From: Clavaria fumosa
Taxonomy: Eukaryota > Basidiomycota > Agaricomycetes > Agaricales > Clavariaceae
Direction: 5' to 3'
DNA: 64,000 nt
Assembly: GCA_951802425.1 (NCBI GenBank)
Contig: OX637799.1
Location: 1,674,001-1,738,000, forward strand
Made by a program: the position numbers and the translations under genes. The notes under the pieces were generated by a model that was given only the letters and a program-made list of their open reading frames with translations, made no database searches and was not told the DNA's origin. Of this stretch, positions 23,122 to 33,904 are shown in pieces; the first letter of the stretch is position 1, and each line of letters opens with the position of its first letter.

Positions 23122-24155
23122 TTTGACGGTTCCATCTCCCGATTTTTCTGTCCCTGCTTCGACCCAGCTACATTTTTTTGTCTCGTACAATCCCGAGTGT
23201 CCGCCTGATCTGGAGGTGAGGATGCCGCATATCGCGTCGCTTTCATCGTCACCCCACCGGACGACTCGTAGATAGATCCCGAAGCATCTTGACCCGCGTG
23301 TTCCTGTCTTCATCAGACTTGTCCCCATCACGTGTGGCTCGTTCCGCTGTCGGACATTCCTTTACCGTCCCTTGTGTGGTGGAAAAAGCTGGTTTGCCGC
23401 AGATCTGCTTCTGGCATGGAATTCATTGGTCTCCTCATTCTTGTCTCCGGACCGTTGACCGCTCATTCTTCCCGATTGCCAGTTTGCGATTCTGAGTAGC
23501 GTTCCTTCCTTTTCCAGGCCAACTGAACTTGCATGTGCCAGTCCTCCGACGAGTTCGAAGCATTACCACTGCCACCTTGGGAACCGTTGCGCGCAAGTAA
23601 TTACGGCGGGTTATGATTAGAGGAGATTTCGTCCGTTTATCTGATAAAGTATCATCCTGTGAGCCTCGCTCGGCAACCTCTGGTGTCACTGCCCGGGTTG
23701 TTTCGCTCGTTGTACTTGCCAATCAAGTTCAGATCCCCATATTTTCTTACATTGGGATCAGTGCAATGTCAAGGAATCATACTGCTTTCTCCGAATGATA
23801 ATCAGCCAAACTCAGCGATATCGTCTAGGTTGATCGTATTTCACGAGATTAACATGTCCAGAACTGAATCATGTTCAATTTTTAAAATTACTTGCTCAGA
23901 TCTAGGATATAGTAATTTTGATATGTTTGGATCGGAGTCGGGGGCGTCGCTATCGTTGATAGAGATTGAGAGCAAGAGCGTTTTCGACCATAAATCTTGT
24001 GTGTCGGTATAAGCCCACAATTTATTTCGTTATGAATAGTGAAGACCATCTTTGGAATGCACTCCTCTGGTGTGGGCTTCTAACGGCGCGTGAGAAAAGA
24101 AAGAAGAGGAGAAAGCAGACGACAGTCTCGCATCTAACATTGGTGGGTTGCTCAC
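23122..24155. other. 1-kb convergent intergenic region
   Basis: Lies between the ends of the GCFC and HAUS6-like genes. Short frames on both strands have no recognisable domain, and the 23.7-24.0 kb part is AT-rich compared with the flanks. It probably holds two 3' untranslated regions. A continuation of the GCFC gene into the first few hundred bases cannot be excluded. Confidence 0.5.
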
Positions 24156-25950
24156 CTACTCGTGGGGTCTCCAATCCTGCTTAAGCGCAAGCGTGGTCGA
24201 AGAGGGAGGAAACTTTGGGAGCTCATGTTCCCGGATAGCCTTAACGCGTCTCTCGATCGATTCCAGGCCGTCTGAGCGGCTGGGCAGCGACAACATGCCG
24301 GGACCAGGCAGCGTCTGCCCCCCACACAAACAGCTCTGTCAGTCCCGAATCCAAGGAGAGAAAGAAAGATACGCACATCGAACTTCACGTGCTGCATTCC
24401 TCTTGTAAGTAAAACTTCTGGCGATCGCTCACCACCCCCTGCCTTTCCAGCGTTTGCCATGTCCATCTCTTCAGAAAGCTGCGTTCTTGTCTGACACCCC
24501 GCCGCCCGCGCCACTTCCAGCGCCTCTTGGAGCGTTCGTTGCATTCGCGTCAGCTCTTGTTCCTCAGCCAGGAAAGCTAACCCTTTCACGGGAATCCCAT
24601 ATTGTGTTTCCATCTCCGTCTCTTGCGTCATCTGTGTATCGGAACGGGCGTTGGATGCGAGGTCGCCCAGGATAGAGGGGGGCTCGGCAGGTAAGACAGG
24701 CAGGCGCATCGAGCGCAGGTGCGATGGGTAGTAGGCGGCTGTTGTGGGTAACGGCGCCGGCTGAGGTATTGGGTCTGACGCGGGGATCTTTCGAACGCAG
24801 CAAAATGAGAAATGTGGCTAGAGCACCAATGACTCCCCACTCACCACGTTAGCAGGATTGTGGCCTTCCCTAGTTGATGGCATGGAGACGCTCAAACCCG
24901 CCGCATACAACAACGAGCGCACGGCTTCTTCTGCGGCGGCCTCGTTGCTGTGCCAGCCGTCCCTTGCAATATCTTGCACCTTCGTGCGCCTGAGAGCAAG
25001 CAATCTCTCCATAGATAGTGTGTCGTGTTTTGAGATGAATGGACGATCACCCTCCAAACGAGCCTGCAGAGTTGGTCAAGGAACTGTGTACAACTGATGG
25101 ACGTGAACGTACGCGGAATTCCACGAGGGCTTGTTCTTGCCGGTGAAGAGAAAGAGCTGATAGCTCCCATGTGCGCTTTTTGCTCTGAGATGACGCGAGA
25201 AGAGAAGCGTAATCAAAGGGCTGGACCCGTGCAGGAGCCTATGAAAGGGTTAACTGGAGGTACACATTTTTAAGTGAGGAAATAACGTACAGTCGCATCC
25301 TCTGGTGTCATATGGCTCCGGTCAGCCAAGATTTTCACAATAGCCTGAGTGGAGAGGGAGACGATCAGTTGCTCAAATCTGTGTGAGTGGGTAGTAACTT
25401 GTGAGGAACACGCATTCCAGCAGACAAAAGCTGACTTTTTCCCTGCACACTCTAGCAAAACAGATTTGGACGGGATGACGTCTTTCCACCACCAACCAGG
25501 TTGTCGTTCATCGTCGAGATTGTCCTTCGCTTTTCCTCCAGTGGTTGCAGGTCGGACAATCTGATTACGCAAATTTTCTAAATATTTTGCGAGGGATGTC
25601 CGGAAAGCCACCGTCCCTGATGGTTGTAGACATGGATACGTGGGCAAGATCTATAAAACACAAAAGGCAGAGTCAGCAGTATAATCGGTGATGAAGGATA
25701 TTCTTTGGTTTACTCAGCCAAAGAAAATAGAATGTAAAATGCACCACACCTGTTTCAGTTGTGCGCGACGCTCCAGCTTCCCGACGAGGAAATAACACAC
25801 GTCCTCCATCGATTTTGTGCGTTCGCTGAGGCTGCGGACATGTGGGTTGAAGACATTGTGGTCATACTCTGAGCTGTTCACGTAGGAAAACTCGAGGATG
25901 TGGAGGTGCACAAGGAGTAGTAGGGATAACGGCAATGCCTGAGTGGTCAT
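24156..25950 (-). CDS. HAUS augmin-like complex subunit 6 N-terminal domain protein
   Basis: Probable augmin subunit, involved in microtubule-branching nucleation on the spindle. It starts at ATG 25950 with MTTQALPLSLLLLVHLHILE. The family-like block is EYDHNVFNPHVRSLSERTKS followed by MEDVCYFLVGKLERRAQLKQ and ILPTYPCLQPSGTVAFRTSL. After another join comes KKFEQLIVSLSTQAIVKILA. The middle is helical (LHRQEQALVEFRARLEGDRP). The C-terminal half is Pro-rich, then coiled-coil-like (EEQELTRMQRTLQEALEVAR), ending ALKQDWRPHE at the TAG at 24156-24158. Seven introns, all GT-AG. The HAUS6 call rests on the N-terminal domain; the rest is divergent, as is usual in fungi. Confidence 0.7.
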
Positions 25951-26620
25951 GATCGTGTAGACAGAACGTGCTCAACGACAGGCACGTGATATTGTGCATG
26001 AGTGGCTGTGTTAAGTCACGTGTATGTCAATGTTGTCCTCGTGAACGCGTGAACGCTCACCGCATTTACGGCCAACGCCTTGCAAAACCCGTGTATTCCG
26101 CGCACTTCGGGTTTGTCATGCCGTAGTCAAGTTACCGTGAACTGGAGCCGTCGCGGGGCTCCTGACGTTGTCATGGGCGGTTGAATTGAAGAATAGGATG
26201 CAATTCGACTCTGCCCCGTGGCCCGCCTCGGATGCTCTTTTGCGCGAAATTAGCGACCGGTACGCAATAACGACCACCCGCCGTATTTCATCGCATGACC
26301 CCTCCGCGGAGAAGGGCAGTTCCAAATAGCGTCATTCTGAGCCGGTACTCTTTGACGCAACGGTTGCCTGCCCCCTTTCTGCGGTTCACCTGACAGGAAT
26401 CCCCGAAGCACAGGGTTTCTGCTTCTGGCGCGATTACCTGGTCGTCCACGCCGGAAGAGCGGCTTTTTGCAACTATTGCACCCTCCAATGTTGCGGTGAC
26501 GCCCGGTCACCCGTCAGTGCTCCACCAGCACATATAAGAAGCCAATGGATCCAAGTTTGAAGTCTCCTTGGCGAGTGATCCCCTAGTCTAGTATCACTGC
26601 TCGGCCTTCCCTGTCCTGCC
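25951..26620. promoter_or_regulatory. divergent promoter region with two CACGTG boxes near the HAUS6-like gene
   Basis: 670 bases between divergent start codons. CACGTG palindromes, the core recognised by bHLH factors such as Cbf1/Pho4, occur at 25983-25988 and 26017-26022, 34 bases apart and within 75 bases of the HAUS6-like start codon. A CCCCT stress-type element lies near 26300 on the aquaporin side. Function of any of these is inference. Confidence 0.4.
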
Positions 26621-27823
26621 ATGTCGAAAGAAATCACGTATCCGACGCACTGGGAAACCTCTTCTCACTTGAGGCTGGATCGCGAGTCAAGAGTGGATCC
26701 TGAAACCAAACACAATCCATACCCGCGTTCTGAGCCTCCTGAACCTTTACATGACGATGACTCTGATGATACCGACAACGAATTCCCAAATGCATGGTCA
26801 ATGATGCGGTACGCCTTTTGACTATTTCTTGACTACCACATACTTAACACTCACACGTTTTGTAGAAATTATGTTTCAGAAGCAGCTGCCGAATTCTTAG
26901 GCACTATGATCTTCATCATATTTGGATGCGGTGTCATTGCCCAGATCGTCATTACCAATGACCCGCTCGCTTCCCATTCTCCTCGAGGGGTGAGTGCATA
27001 AAGATCGCGACATGTGTACCTTGGTCGTTATTGATCAATCGCAGGATTGGCTTTCACTCAATTTCGGCTGGGCTGTTGGCGCAGCTATCGGTGTATGGAT
27101 AGCCGGCAATATTTCGGGATCTCACATGAACCCGGCTGTTACGATCGCATTGGCAACTTGGCGCGATTTCCCATGGAGAAAAGTTCCAATCTACATTATG
27201 GCCCAGTTTTCAGGTGCCATTGTCGGCGCTGCCATCATCTATGCCAATTATTCCCATGGTATCGATATTGTGGAAGGAGGACGTGGGATCAGGACTTTGA
27301 AAACCGCCGGTATCTTCGCCTCTTACCCAGTATGTAACTTGTATTACTCTTGATTCTATCCACCTGACGTACGCGCCTCCGACAGCTGGATTACGTGCCA
27401 AACTTATCCGCCTTCTTCGACGAATTCTTGGCGACGTGTATTTTTGTCATCGGCCTTCTGGCCACGCTTGATTCTACCAACGGTGCTCCGCCCTCTGGTC
27501 TCCTACCGGTCGCTGTCTTCATTCTGGTGCTTGGTATTGGCGCCTCGCTCGGTGGCCAGACCGGATTCGCGATTAATCCCGCCCGTGATTGGGGCCCCAG
27601 ACTTGTTACTGCTATGGTTGGATATGGAATGCAAGGTGCGCCTCAGTGCTCTTTCGACTATCCGCCCGCAATAGATTTACATGTTTCTCTAGTCTTTACC
27701 TTTCGGGGTCAATATTGGTTCTGGGCTCCCGGTATTGGCTCCATACTCGGCGCACAAGTGGGGGTAGCCACATACGACTGCCTCATCTTCACCGGCAAAG
27801 AATCTGTTTTCAATAGGCCGTGA
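26621..27823 (+). CDS. aquaglyceroporin (MIP family channel)
   Basis: Plasma-membrane channel for water, glycerol or other small polyols. It starts MSKEITYPTHWETSSHLRLD. A hydrophilic N-terminal tail of about 60 residues precedes six membrane spans, the first being AAAEFLGTMIFIIFGCGVIA. The two pore loops carry NPA boxes: SGSHMNPAVTIALATW and GFAINPARDWGPRL. The Asp after the second NPAR is the usual mark of glycerol facilitators rather than pure water channels. Exons are joined by four short introns. The C-terminal span IGSILGAQVGVATYDCLIF leads to the TGA at 27821-27823. Substrate is inferred from the D residue only. Confidence 0.9.
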
Positions 27824-28367
27824 GGATCGCGTTGCATTGCTCCTTTTTCGTCACGCTTACCTTGTATGGTTATTCTCAGGAACAGGCGAGCGCGCACAAG
27901 CAATATCAATGTACGCGTACGTCCCGAATCTGCGAAGATCCCTGCACCCGTCACTCTCGAGCACATTGTATGAAGCTCTACTTCGAGGATTTCGCGGTAG
28001 TTGACTTCAGAATGTGAGTACAGAAAACCCCAGATGCCTCCTATAGTGTTGGGGACTATTCGAAATTGGATCAGAGTAGACGAGTGTTTCACCATGTCTT
28101 TGTTGCCGATGAAGATGCGTTCGTCCATACTATCACGTAATGTTCTCGATTTTATGTATGCCAGTAGATCTATGGTTACACTTAACGTCGCCTCGTTGTA
28201 GTGCAACGCTCGTGGTGATGAGACTGATATATATCATTGCGCGAAGCCGAGTACAACATCGAACATTATACGACGTACACATCTCAATACAGGTGACAAA
28301 GCCGCAGTACACACAATGCCCGCAATCTAAAAGAGTTACACGCATACTCGGGAGAGGCGTCCGCCGC
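27824..28367. other. convergent intergenic region
   Basis: Between the aquaglyceroporin stop and the stop of the polytopic membrane protein. No supported gene; probable 3' untranslated regions. Confidence 0.5.
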
Positions 28368-30154
28368 TTAAATAGAGCCGGAAAACTTCCCGACAGCCCA
28401 AACAATGCTCCCCGCTCCGACAAGGACGAGCAAGGCCCACGCTCCAATATCCCAAACAATCCTTTTTCGCAGCCGCTTCCTTTGTAACGCAGTCTCTTTA
28501 CGCTGGAGTAGGGTGTCCGAAACAGGAAGGGGAGAGCCAGGACAGAGTAACGGCTCCCTGGTTGGGCTGCCGCTGTCAGCGGATAATGATGCACTGAGCG
28601 GCAAGGTGGGAGCACGGTGCGGTATGACGATTGATAAGGGTCGCCGGAAGTGATGGATGGCGACATGGATCAGGGCTGGAAAGGTATATGTTGCGAAAAT
28701 GGCAATTACAAGGAGAACGTCAGACAGAACAAGGAAGAGAGTATCGGGAAGAAGGCTGAAGAAGAGGAGTACCGAGGCCAAGAAAATTTGAGAGACAGGT
28801 AGATTTAGGTTGAGATGGAGAGAGGGAAGTGGGTTGGACGCTGCCGGGAGCACGAGGATGGATGGAAGTGAAAGCAGCAGAGTGAGTGACGCAAATACGG
28901 ATGTAAGAGTAGCCGATGGATTCGGCTTCCATTCATATTCCTGAAATTTGCGCGGCTGAGTTCCCCAAGTTTCACGAAGGAATAAATAGTAAACTAACCG
29001 GTGCCACTGGTGGCTGGGTCACGAACGAGAGTGGCGATATAAGGATGAGACCCAGAATTGTCGACAGGATTGATAACCTCCGGAATGAATGTGATTTGGG
29101 TGTTCTACTTGTCGAGATGCGCCTTTCCCTATATTGTGATGATTTGAGGGAAGAATATAAGGTAACGGTAGGACTCGACGTGAATATGAAGGCAATGATG
29201 GCTATAAGCTCTTTCAGTGCAAATAGCGTGACATTGAGGCAGGCACAAAACACACCGATGCCGTCCCAAAGGATTCCCATACGGCCCAAATCGTTATTCA
29301 TATTTTCACCGTGTGTAGCGTGAAAATAAAGAACAGAACAGAACCACGCCAAGTATGTGGATATTGAAAGGCAAGTTGGAATAATGATCCGTTTAGATGC
29401 AAGAGATCCAGGGAGCAAGAACGGTATAAGCAGAAGAACTGCGGCAACATTTAAAGATATGCTCGTCGGAAAATAGATAGCTTCGGGGAAAAAAGGCAAC
29501 ATGAGATGAACGGCATCTGGATAGGGAAGCATGTCAGAAGGATGTTTTGCATTATTATCTATACCACTCACATCGTAGGTAGACGACAGCGAGAAATACC
29601 CTCAAACTGCCTGTCCCTGTCCGAATGAGAAACCTGAAAACCTGTCTCCTTTTCTCTTTCCTTCTGCCTCTTGCAAACGCGTCTAGGATTATATCCTCAA
29701 GATGGGACTTCTTCAAATGTCGAGCTAGGAGGTTCCATATATGTCTGGAGAGGGTTGCCAACAATGCGAAGCAGACAAGTAGGACAAGCCGAGACCGCAA
29801 TGCGATATTACACCTCGGGAAAAGGATGGCGCCTAGTTTTAAATAGGGGGATAGAAGGTAAAGGAAGACGCTCGTTGGGTTAAGCGGGTTGGCGGGTTTG
29901 TGCTGGGCGTGACGTTGGTCGAGTTGTTCGTCGTCGTTGGCATCCTGGAGGGGCAGGTTGTCAGGGAGGTCTTGAGCAATTGTCAGAGTATTAGTGTCGT
30001 CGAATGTGCTGGAGCGAGACGTCCAAAAGCCCGACGTCGAGCTTGATGACGACGATGTTGTGTCTTCTTGAACGTCGTCCATGGCAGCATCCATTCGGTG
30101 CGGATTCCGAAACGGACGGGAAGTACCATGTGCAGGTGTGATGACTTTGGCCAA
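28368..30154 (-). CDS. polytopic membrane protein, possibly amino-acid-transporter-like
   Basis: Three exons joined by introns near 29520-29575 and 28945-29005 encode a protein of roughly 550 residues with about ten hydrophobic spans. The N-terminal 95 residues are hydrophilic and acidic (MDAAMDDVQEDTT, then a Ser run). Spans include LVLLVCFALLATLSRHIWNL, ISLNVAAVLLLIPFLLPGSL, ASVLLFFSLLPDTLFLVLSD and VLLVIAIFATYTFPALIHVA. It ends WDIGAWALLVLVGAGSIVWA then VGKFSGSI. The last third resembles fungal AAAP/SLC38-like vacuolar amino-acid transporters as I remember them, but the typical first helix is not evident, so the substrate is unknown. An alternative start is ATG at 30094, which is more compatible with the 64-base gap to the opposing gene. 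Confidence 0.6.
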
Positions 30155-30218
30155 GTTTGTGCGTGCTTGGCAAAAGCGGGAGAAATAAACAACGCCATTT
30201 TCTTAAAACTCCTCCAGC

Positions 30219-31690
30219 ATGTCTCAGCCAGTTGGTACTTCCTCCAGGAAAAGACCGCCAATATTGGCTCAAGAATGGCAAGTTCGGATTCTGAGAACAC
30301 TCTTTGAACAGTCGTCTCGGCCAACTGCTCAGCAAAAATCTCAGGCGTCCGTAGATACTGGCTTGTATGTCCCTCCCACTGCCAGTCACGGCACACAAGA
30401 CATGGCAATATTTATTTTTGTAGACCGGAGGAGTGGATCGGTAATTGGTTTGCAAGACAAAGGCGATCTCGTCGACCCTGTTCATCTGCTTCAAACACAC
30501 ACCCGCCAAAGAAGCGCGCATGCCTCAAATTCAACACAAGCGATGCTCCTCCCTTTGAGACTCTGCATCGGAACACTTTTGGGTTAGATGGTGCCAAATT
30601 TGCTCCCGAGAAGGCATCTGTGCCCATTTCACAACCCGGCTACCTCCAGTCCTTCCGGGCACAAATGAGAGCTCCTTCGACTTCAATTCAGTCTCCTCGG
30701 GAAAGAGATATATCCTCTTTTCAGACATCCTTTTCGGTAACGCTTCCCGCATCCGTATCTCAAGATTTGGTCCCACAGAATCCTCAGATTGGCCAACGAG
30801 ACTACTCTTGTCATCCTGTATCTGAGACGAATCAGTTAGCCGGCTTTCATAGTGTGTTTCACTCAGGCGCTCGGGACCACACCAAGGAATATCGACCTTC
30901 TAAAAGTCTAGGCACGCAGAACAAGTCTGGAGCCTCGGCCGATGCTATTGCTGCCGAAGTTTCTTTTTGCAATATTCCATCAAATTCATCCCCCTCAAAC
31001 CTTGGCGATACATGTGTTAAGTTTGGCACCACGGACTTTTTTTCCCCTTCTTTTCCAACGGAGGTATTCCCTGAACTAGTCCGGAGCGGCGAGCCGCGCA
31101 TTAGCTTGCATAAAACAAATCCTATTCCATCTTTACAGCCGCTTCTAGCCCAATCGCCCCAAGCCGCGACGTTAACTGACTCCCATGCTAGCCTACAAAT
31201 GGAAGCGACGGCTGCCGCCCCAAAGATTTCCGCATCGAACCAGGCATCTCCCCAAGCGCATCCACGACAGGCGTGCTCTGGGTCTTTACAAGTAGTCTCG
31301 GTCTCCGAATTGCCTGAAATGCTGGCACTACTTCGGGCATCGCATGGGGAGCAAGGCCACACTCATCCTCTGCCCTTGTTCTGCACTGCTCGAATAGGCG
31401 ATCTCCAAGCCCTTCTGAAAAAGTCATGGGGACGCGTGCCTTCTGTTGAGGAACCCAACGAACTAGTTGAGGGCGCTGTATCTGCAGACCAGTGTAAGCA
31501 AGTCGTCAATGTCAATGAATATACACGCGATCACACAGCGGACTCCGGAGAAGACAACAAGGGCACGAACGCATCCAATATCATTGTCAGGGAAGAGGTA
31601 GCCTTAGCACAGCGCACTAAAACCGGCTTGGTTGATCGAGTAGGTCAGTCACAACGAACAGTCTGCTCCTCTCCCTTGCTGTTGCGCTGA
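30219..31690 (+). CDS. homeodomain-like transcription factor HD-B (lacks Asn51)
   Basis: Exons 30219-30364 and 30424-31690 give 470 residues. The homeodomain-like segment starts at residue 10: RKRPPILAQEWQVRILRTLF is helix 1, then a loop to SVDTGL, then PEEWIGNWFARQRRSRRP as recognition helix. The canonical WFQNRR is WFARQR, so Asn51 is Arg, as in HD-A. The intron splits the Leu codon of TGL in phase 2, exactly as in HD-A at 11234. A basic nuclear-import-like PPKKRAC follows the domain. The remaining 400 residues are Ser/Pro/Gln-rich and disordered. Its start is only 64 bases from that of the opposing membrane-protein gene. A nuclear regulator of unknown targets is the best reading. Confidence 0.75.
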
Positions 31691-32195
31691 CAGCCAATAG
31701 CTGGTTCCAACAAGGAGAATATCCACGCAACCATAATCTCCACTCCTGCAAAGCTAACATGTAACACGTCGACTCCATTGTCAGCCAGCACCATGCACAA
31801 TGTTCCGCATCCTTTCCGCATTCTAAAGCCAACCAGAAAACAGATTTGACGAATTGAGTCCCCACCTCTTTCAAATATGGACATTCAAAATGCGCTGTAT
31901 CCGTCACTACAAATGCCTCTGTTAGACTAGACTCGAATTCAATATTTTCAAGGCCGCCTGTGGTCGCCTACAGGCATAATTTTCGTACTTTCTTCTACCA
32001 AATTGTGTAGTGAAAATTCTTGAAACCAGCATCCTACTCGAGTGAGAAGCACCTCTGCCTGCGAGGCAATTGGATCTATATTGAGGAACCCATCATTTTA
32101 ACGCGGGCGAAGGCGCACGTACGCTAATAGGTATCTCATCGCTTGAGATAGATGCGAAGTGTAAAACGGCGTCAGATTTCAAATCTCCCAAATCG
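31691..32195. other. convergent intergenic region
   Basis: Between the HD-B stop and the Nudix stop. No frame with a recognisable motif; probable 3' untranslated regions. Confidence 0.5.
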
Positions 32196-33550
32196 CTACC
32201 GCCAAGGAACCGGCAACACCAAGTTCCTCCTCAACGTCAGGCACACTTCTGCGTATCGAGGGTCTGACGCCTCTGTGTAGTGGCCATGCCGTATCAAGAA
32301 GTCCACCAGTGCAAGTGCCGAGCTCGGCTTAAATGACCCGGCCACCAGATGCGCGAGAACCGCTTTCACGCTCAACGCCTCAAAGGCCTCCACCTCGCCG
32401 TCGCTCCCATTGAGATGGGGTGCAGGGTTTCCATCCGGCTGCAGGGGTAAATCGAACAGGTAATAGAGCCCAGGTAAGATCCAGCCCTCCGGTGAGCGGT
32501 TCGGGAAAGAGATGACGCCCGCAGAGCGCACGTGTTGAGAGACGAAGTCGGGGTCGAGAGAGGCTTCTTCAGCAGATTCGCGAATCGTCGTCGACAAGGC
32601 AGTTTCTCCTAGGCCGATACCGCCTCCAACCGTGACATCTAGACGGCCAGGCCAACTGCGAATGTGCTCATTGTTATCATATACGAAACAGGGATGGTGG
32701 GAAGAATATCCTACTTTTTCCTTGTGTGAGAGCGACGAGGAATCCAGATCATTGTTTTACCCGTGTTTGGAGAGTGAAAGTACGCTTTTGAGACGTACCA
32801 TCATCACAAGCGCATCGACGGACAAGGAAAAGATGTAACATACCTGTGAGCAAGCACCCGTAGTTGGCGAACCCGAAAAGCGGCAACGCCGCGCGCTCAA
32901 TGGCGAAGGCAATGGTACTGTCTAAGGACGTATGAGATTGTGGGTCTGGGTGGTAGACAGGGTATTCTTCATTAGTCCGACCTGGTCCATAAATTAGTAG
33001 GCTGTCCGGGAAATGTCGTTCAAGACAAGAACGGACCGCCCAATATGGTAGGAAATAGACGTTGAGCTCGCCACGTCGAAACAAGCTTCCCCATGTAAGA
33101 AGAACGCACAGAAGATCCCCCTTGGTTTACCCAAGGAGCAAATGACACCGCCCACAACCTGGGCGCTTGCCCTTCTGGGGTATGATGGAACATCCACGGA
33201 GACTCTGCATATGTTCTGGACAAGGATTCGAGAGCACTCAGGACTTTGGGTCGAATGAATCCAATGGGCCGAGTATGAACGGACGGAGATGAGACAAAGA
33301 ACGGAGTGACAACTTCTTCCATTGACGAGATCTCGTCCTCACAACGAGTTTTGACGCGATGAATGGCATTAGGATTGGCATATGGACCCTGAGATATCAA
33401 AAGGTTGCTCGCAGATTGCACAACAGGCAGTAGCGTAGGACAGTTTGGGAGCAGCAGCGGTCTGGGCGTCCGTGTCGAAACATAGCTACGCATCCACAAC
33501 CGCCCTCTGCCAAGTTTGATCCTTTGCAAGCCAGCTCCAGCGACGTTCAT
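32196..33550 (-). CDS. DUF4743-Nudix hydrolase (Tnr3/YJR142W-like)
   Basis: Two-domain protein, read from ATG at 33550 to TAG at 32196-32198. The N-terminal DUF4743 part has IGFIRPKVLSALESL, LVSTWRAQRLFPTILGGR, FAIERAALPLFGFANYGCLL. After an intron comes TMIWIPRRSHTRKNWPGRLD. The Nudix box reads GGGIGLGETALSTTIRESAEEASL in two parts: GGGIGLGETALSTT and IRESAEEASL, with the catalytic REXXEE glutamates intact. Known relatives (yeast YJR142W, plant NUDT20/24, Tnr3 N terminus) hydrolyse damaged thiamin diphosphate. Substrate here is inferred from that family. An upstream Met versus MRSYVSTRTPRP leaves the start uncertain. It is divergent from viperin with 354 bases between start codons. Confidence 0.85.
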
Positions 33551-33904
33551 GACGTTTTTGAGATTCCGCGCAAATCAAATTCACAGGGGGCGACGTTAGG
33601 TGATGGCTTTGGTCTAGTCTCGTCCTGGCTTTGCTCTCGAGTGTTTAATCCCTTGTATAGTCTGACCCAGACTCCCAGTAGGCAAGAAGGGAGACTGGAA
33701 ATTGTTACATGTGACCTTCATTTATCACCACCACACCACCGCACTGACATTATTACGTGATTGATTCAGATTCAATTCACATGTGACCGTGCCACGGTGA
33801 ATAGGAGACATTGGAGTGTTCAACTTGGGGTGTGAAGGTGAAACGGTTGTCCGCAGTCGCTGGTGGCCTTCTGACTCAGACTCGTCCTGCTGCGCTCGTG
33901 TACA
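33551..33904. promoter_or_regulatory. divergent promoter between Nudix hydrolase and viperin
   Basis: 354 bases separate the two start codons, so the genes may share regulatory DNA. Near 33720-33800 there is a short CA-rich stretch and an imperfect repeat of CACATGTGA-like sequence (33703-33714 and 33775-33787). No specific factor can be named. Confidence 0.45.

Noticed and set aside
11077..31690. Mating-type A (HD1/HD2) locus
   Set aside because: Mating-type HD genes are normally adjacent and divergent and often near a mitochondrial intermediate peptidase gene. These two are 19 kb apart, co-directional, and share the same non-canonical helix 3.
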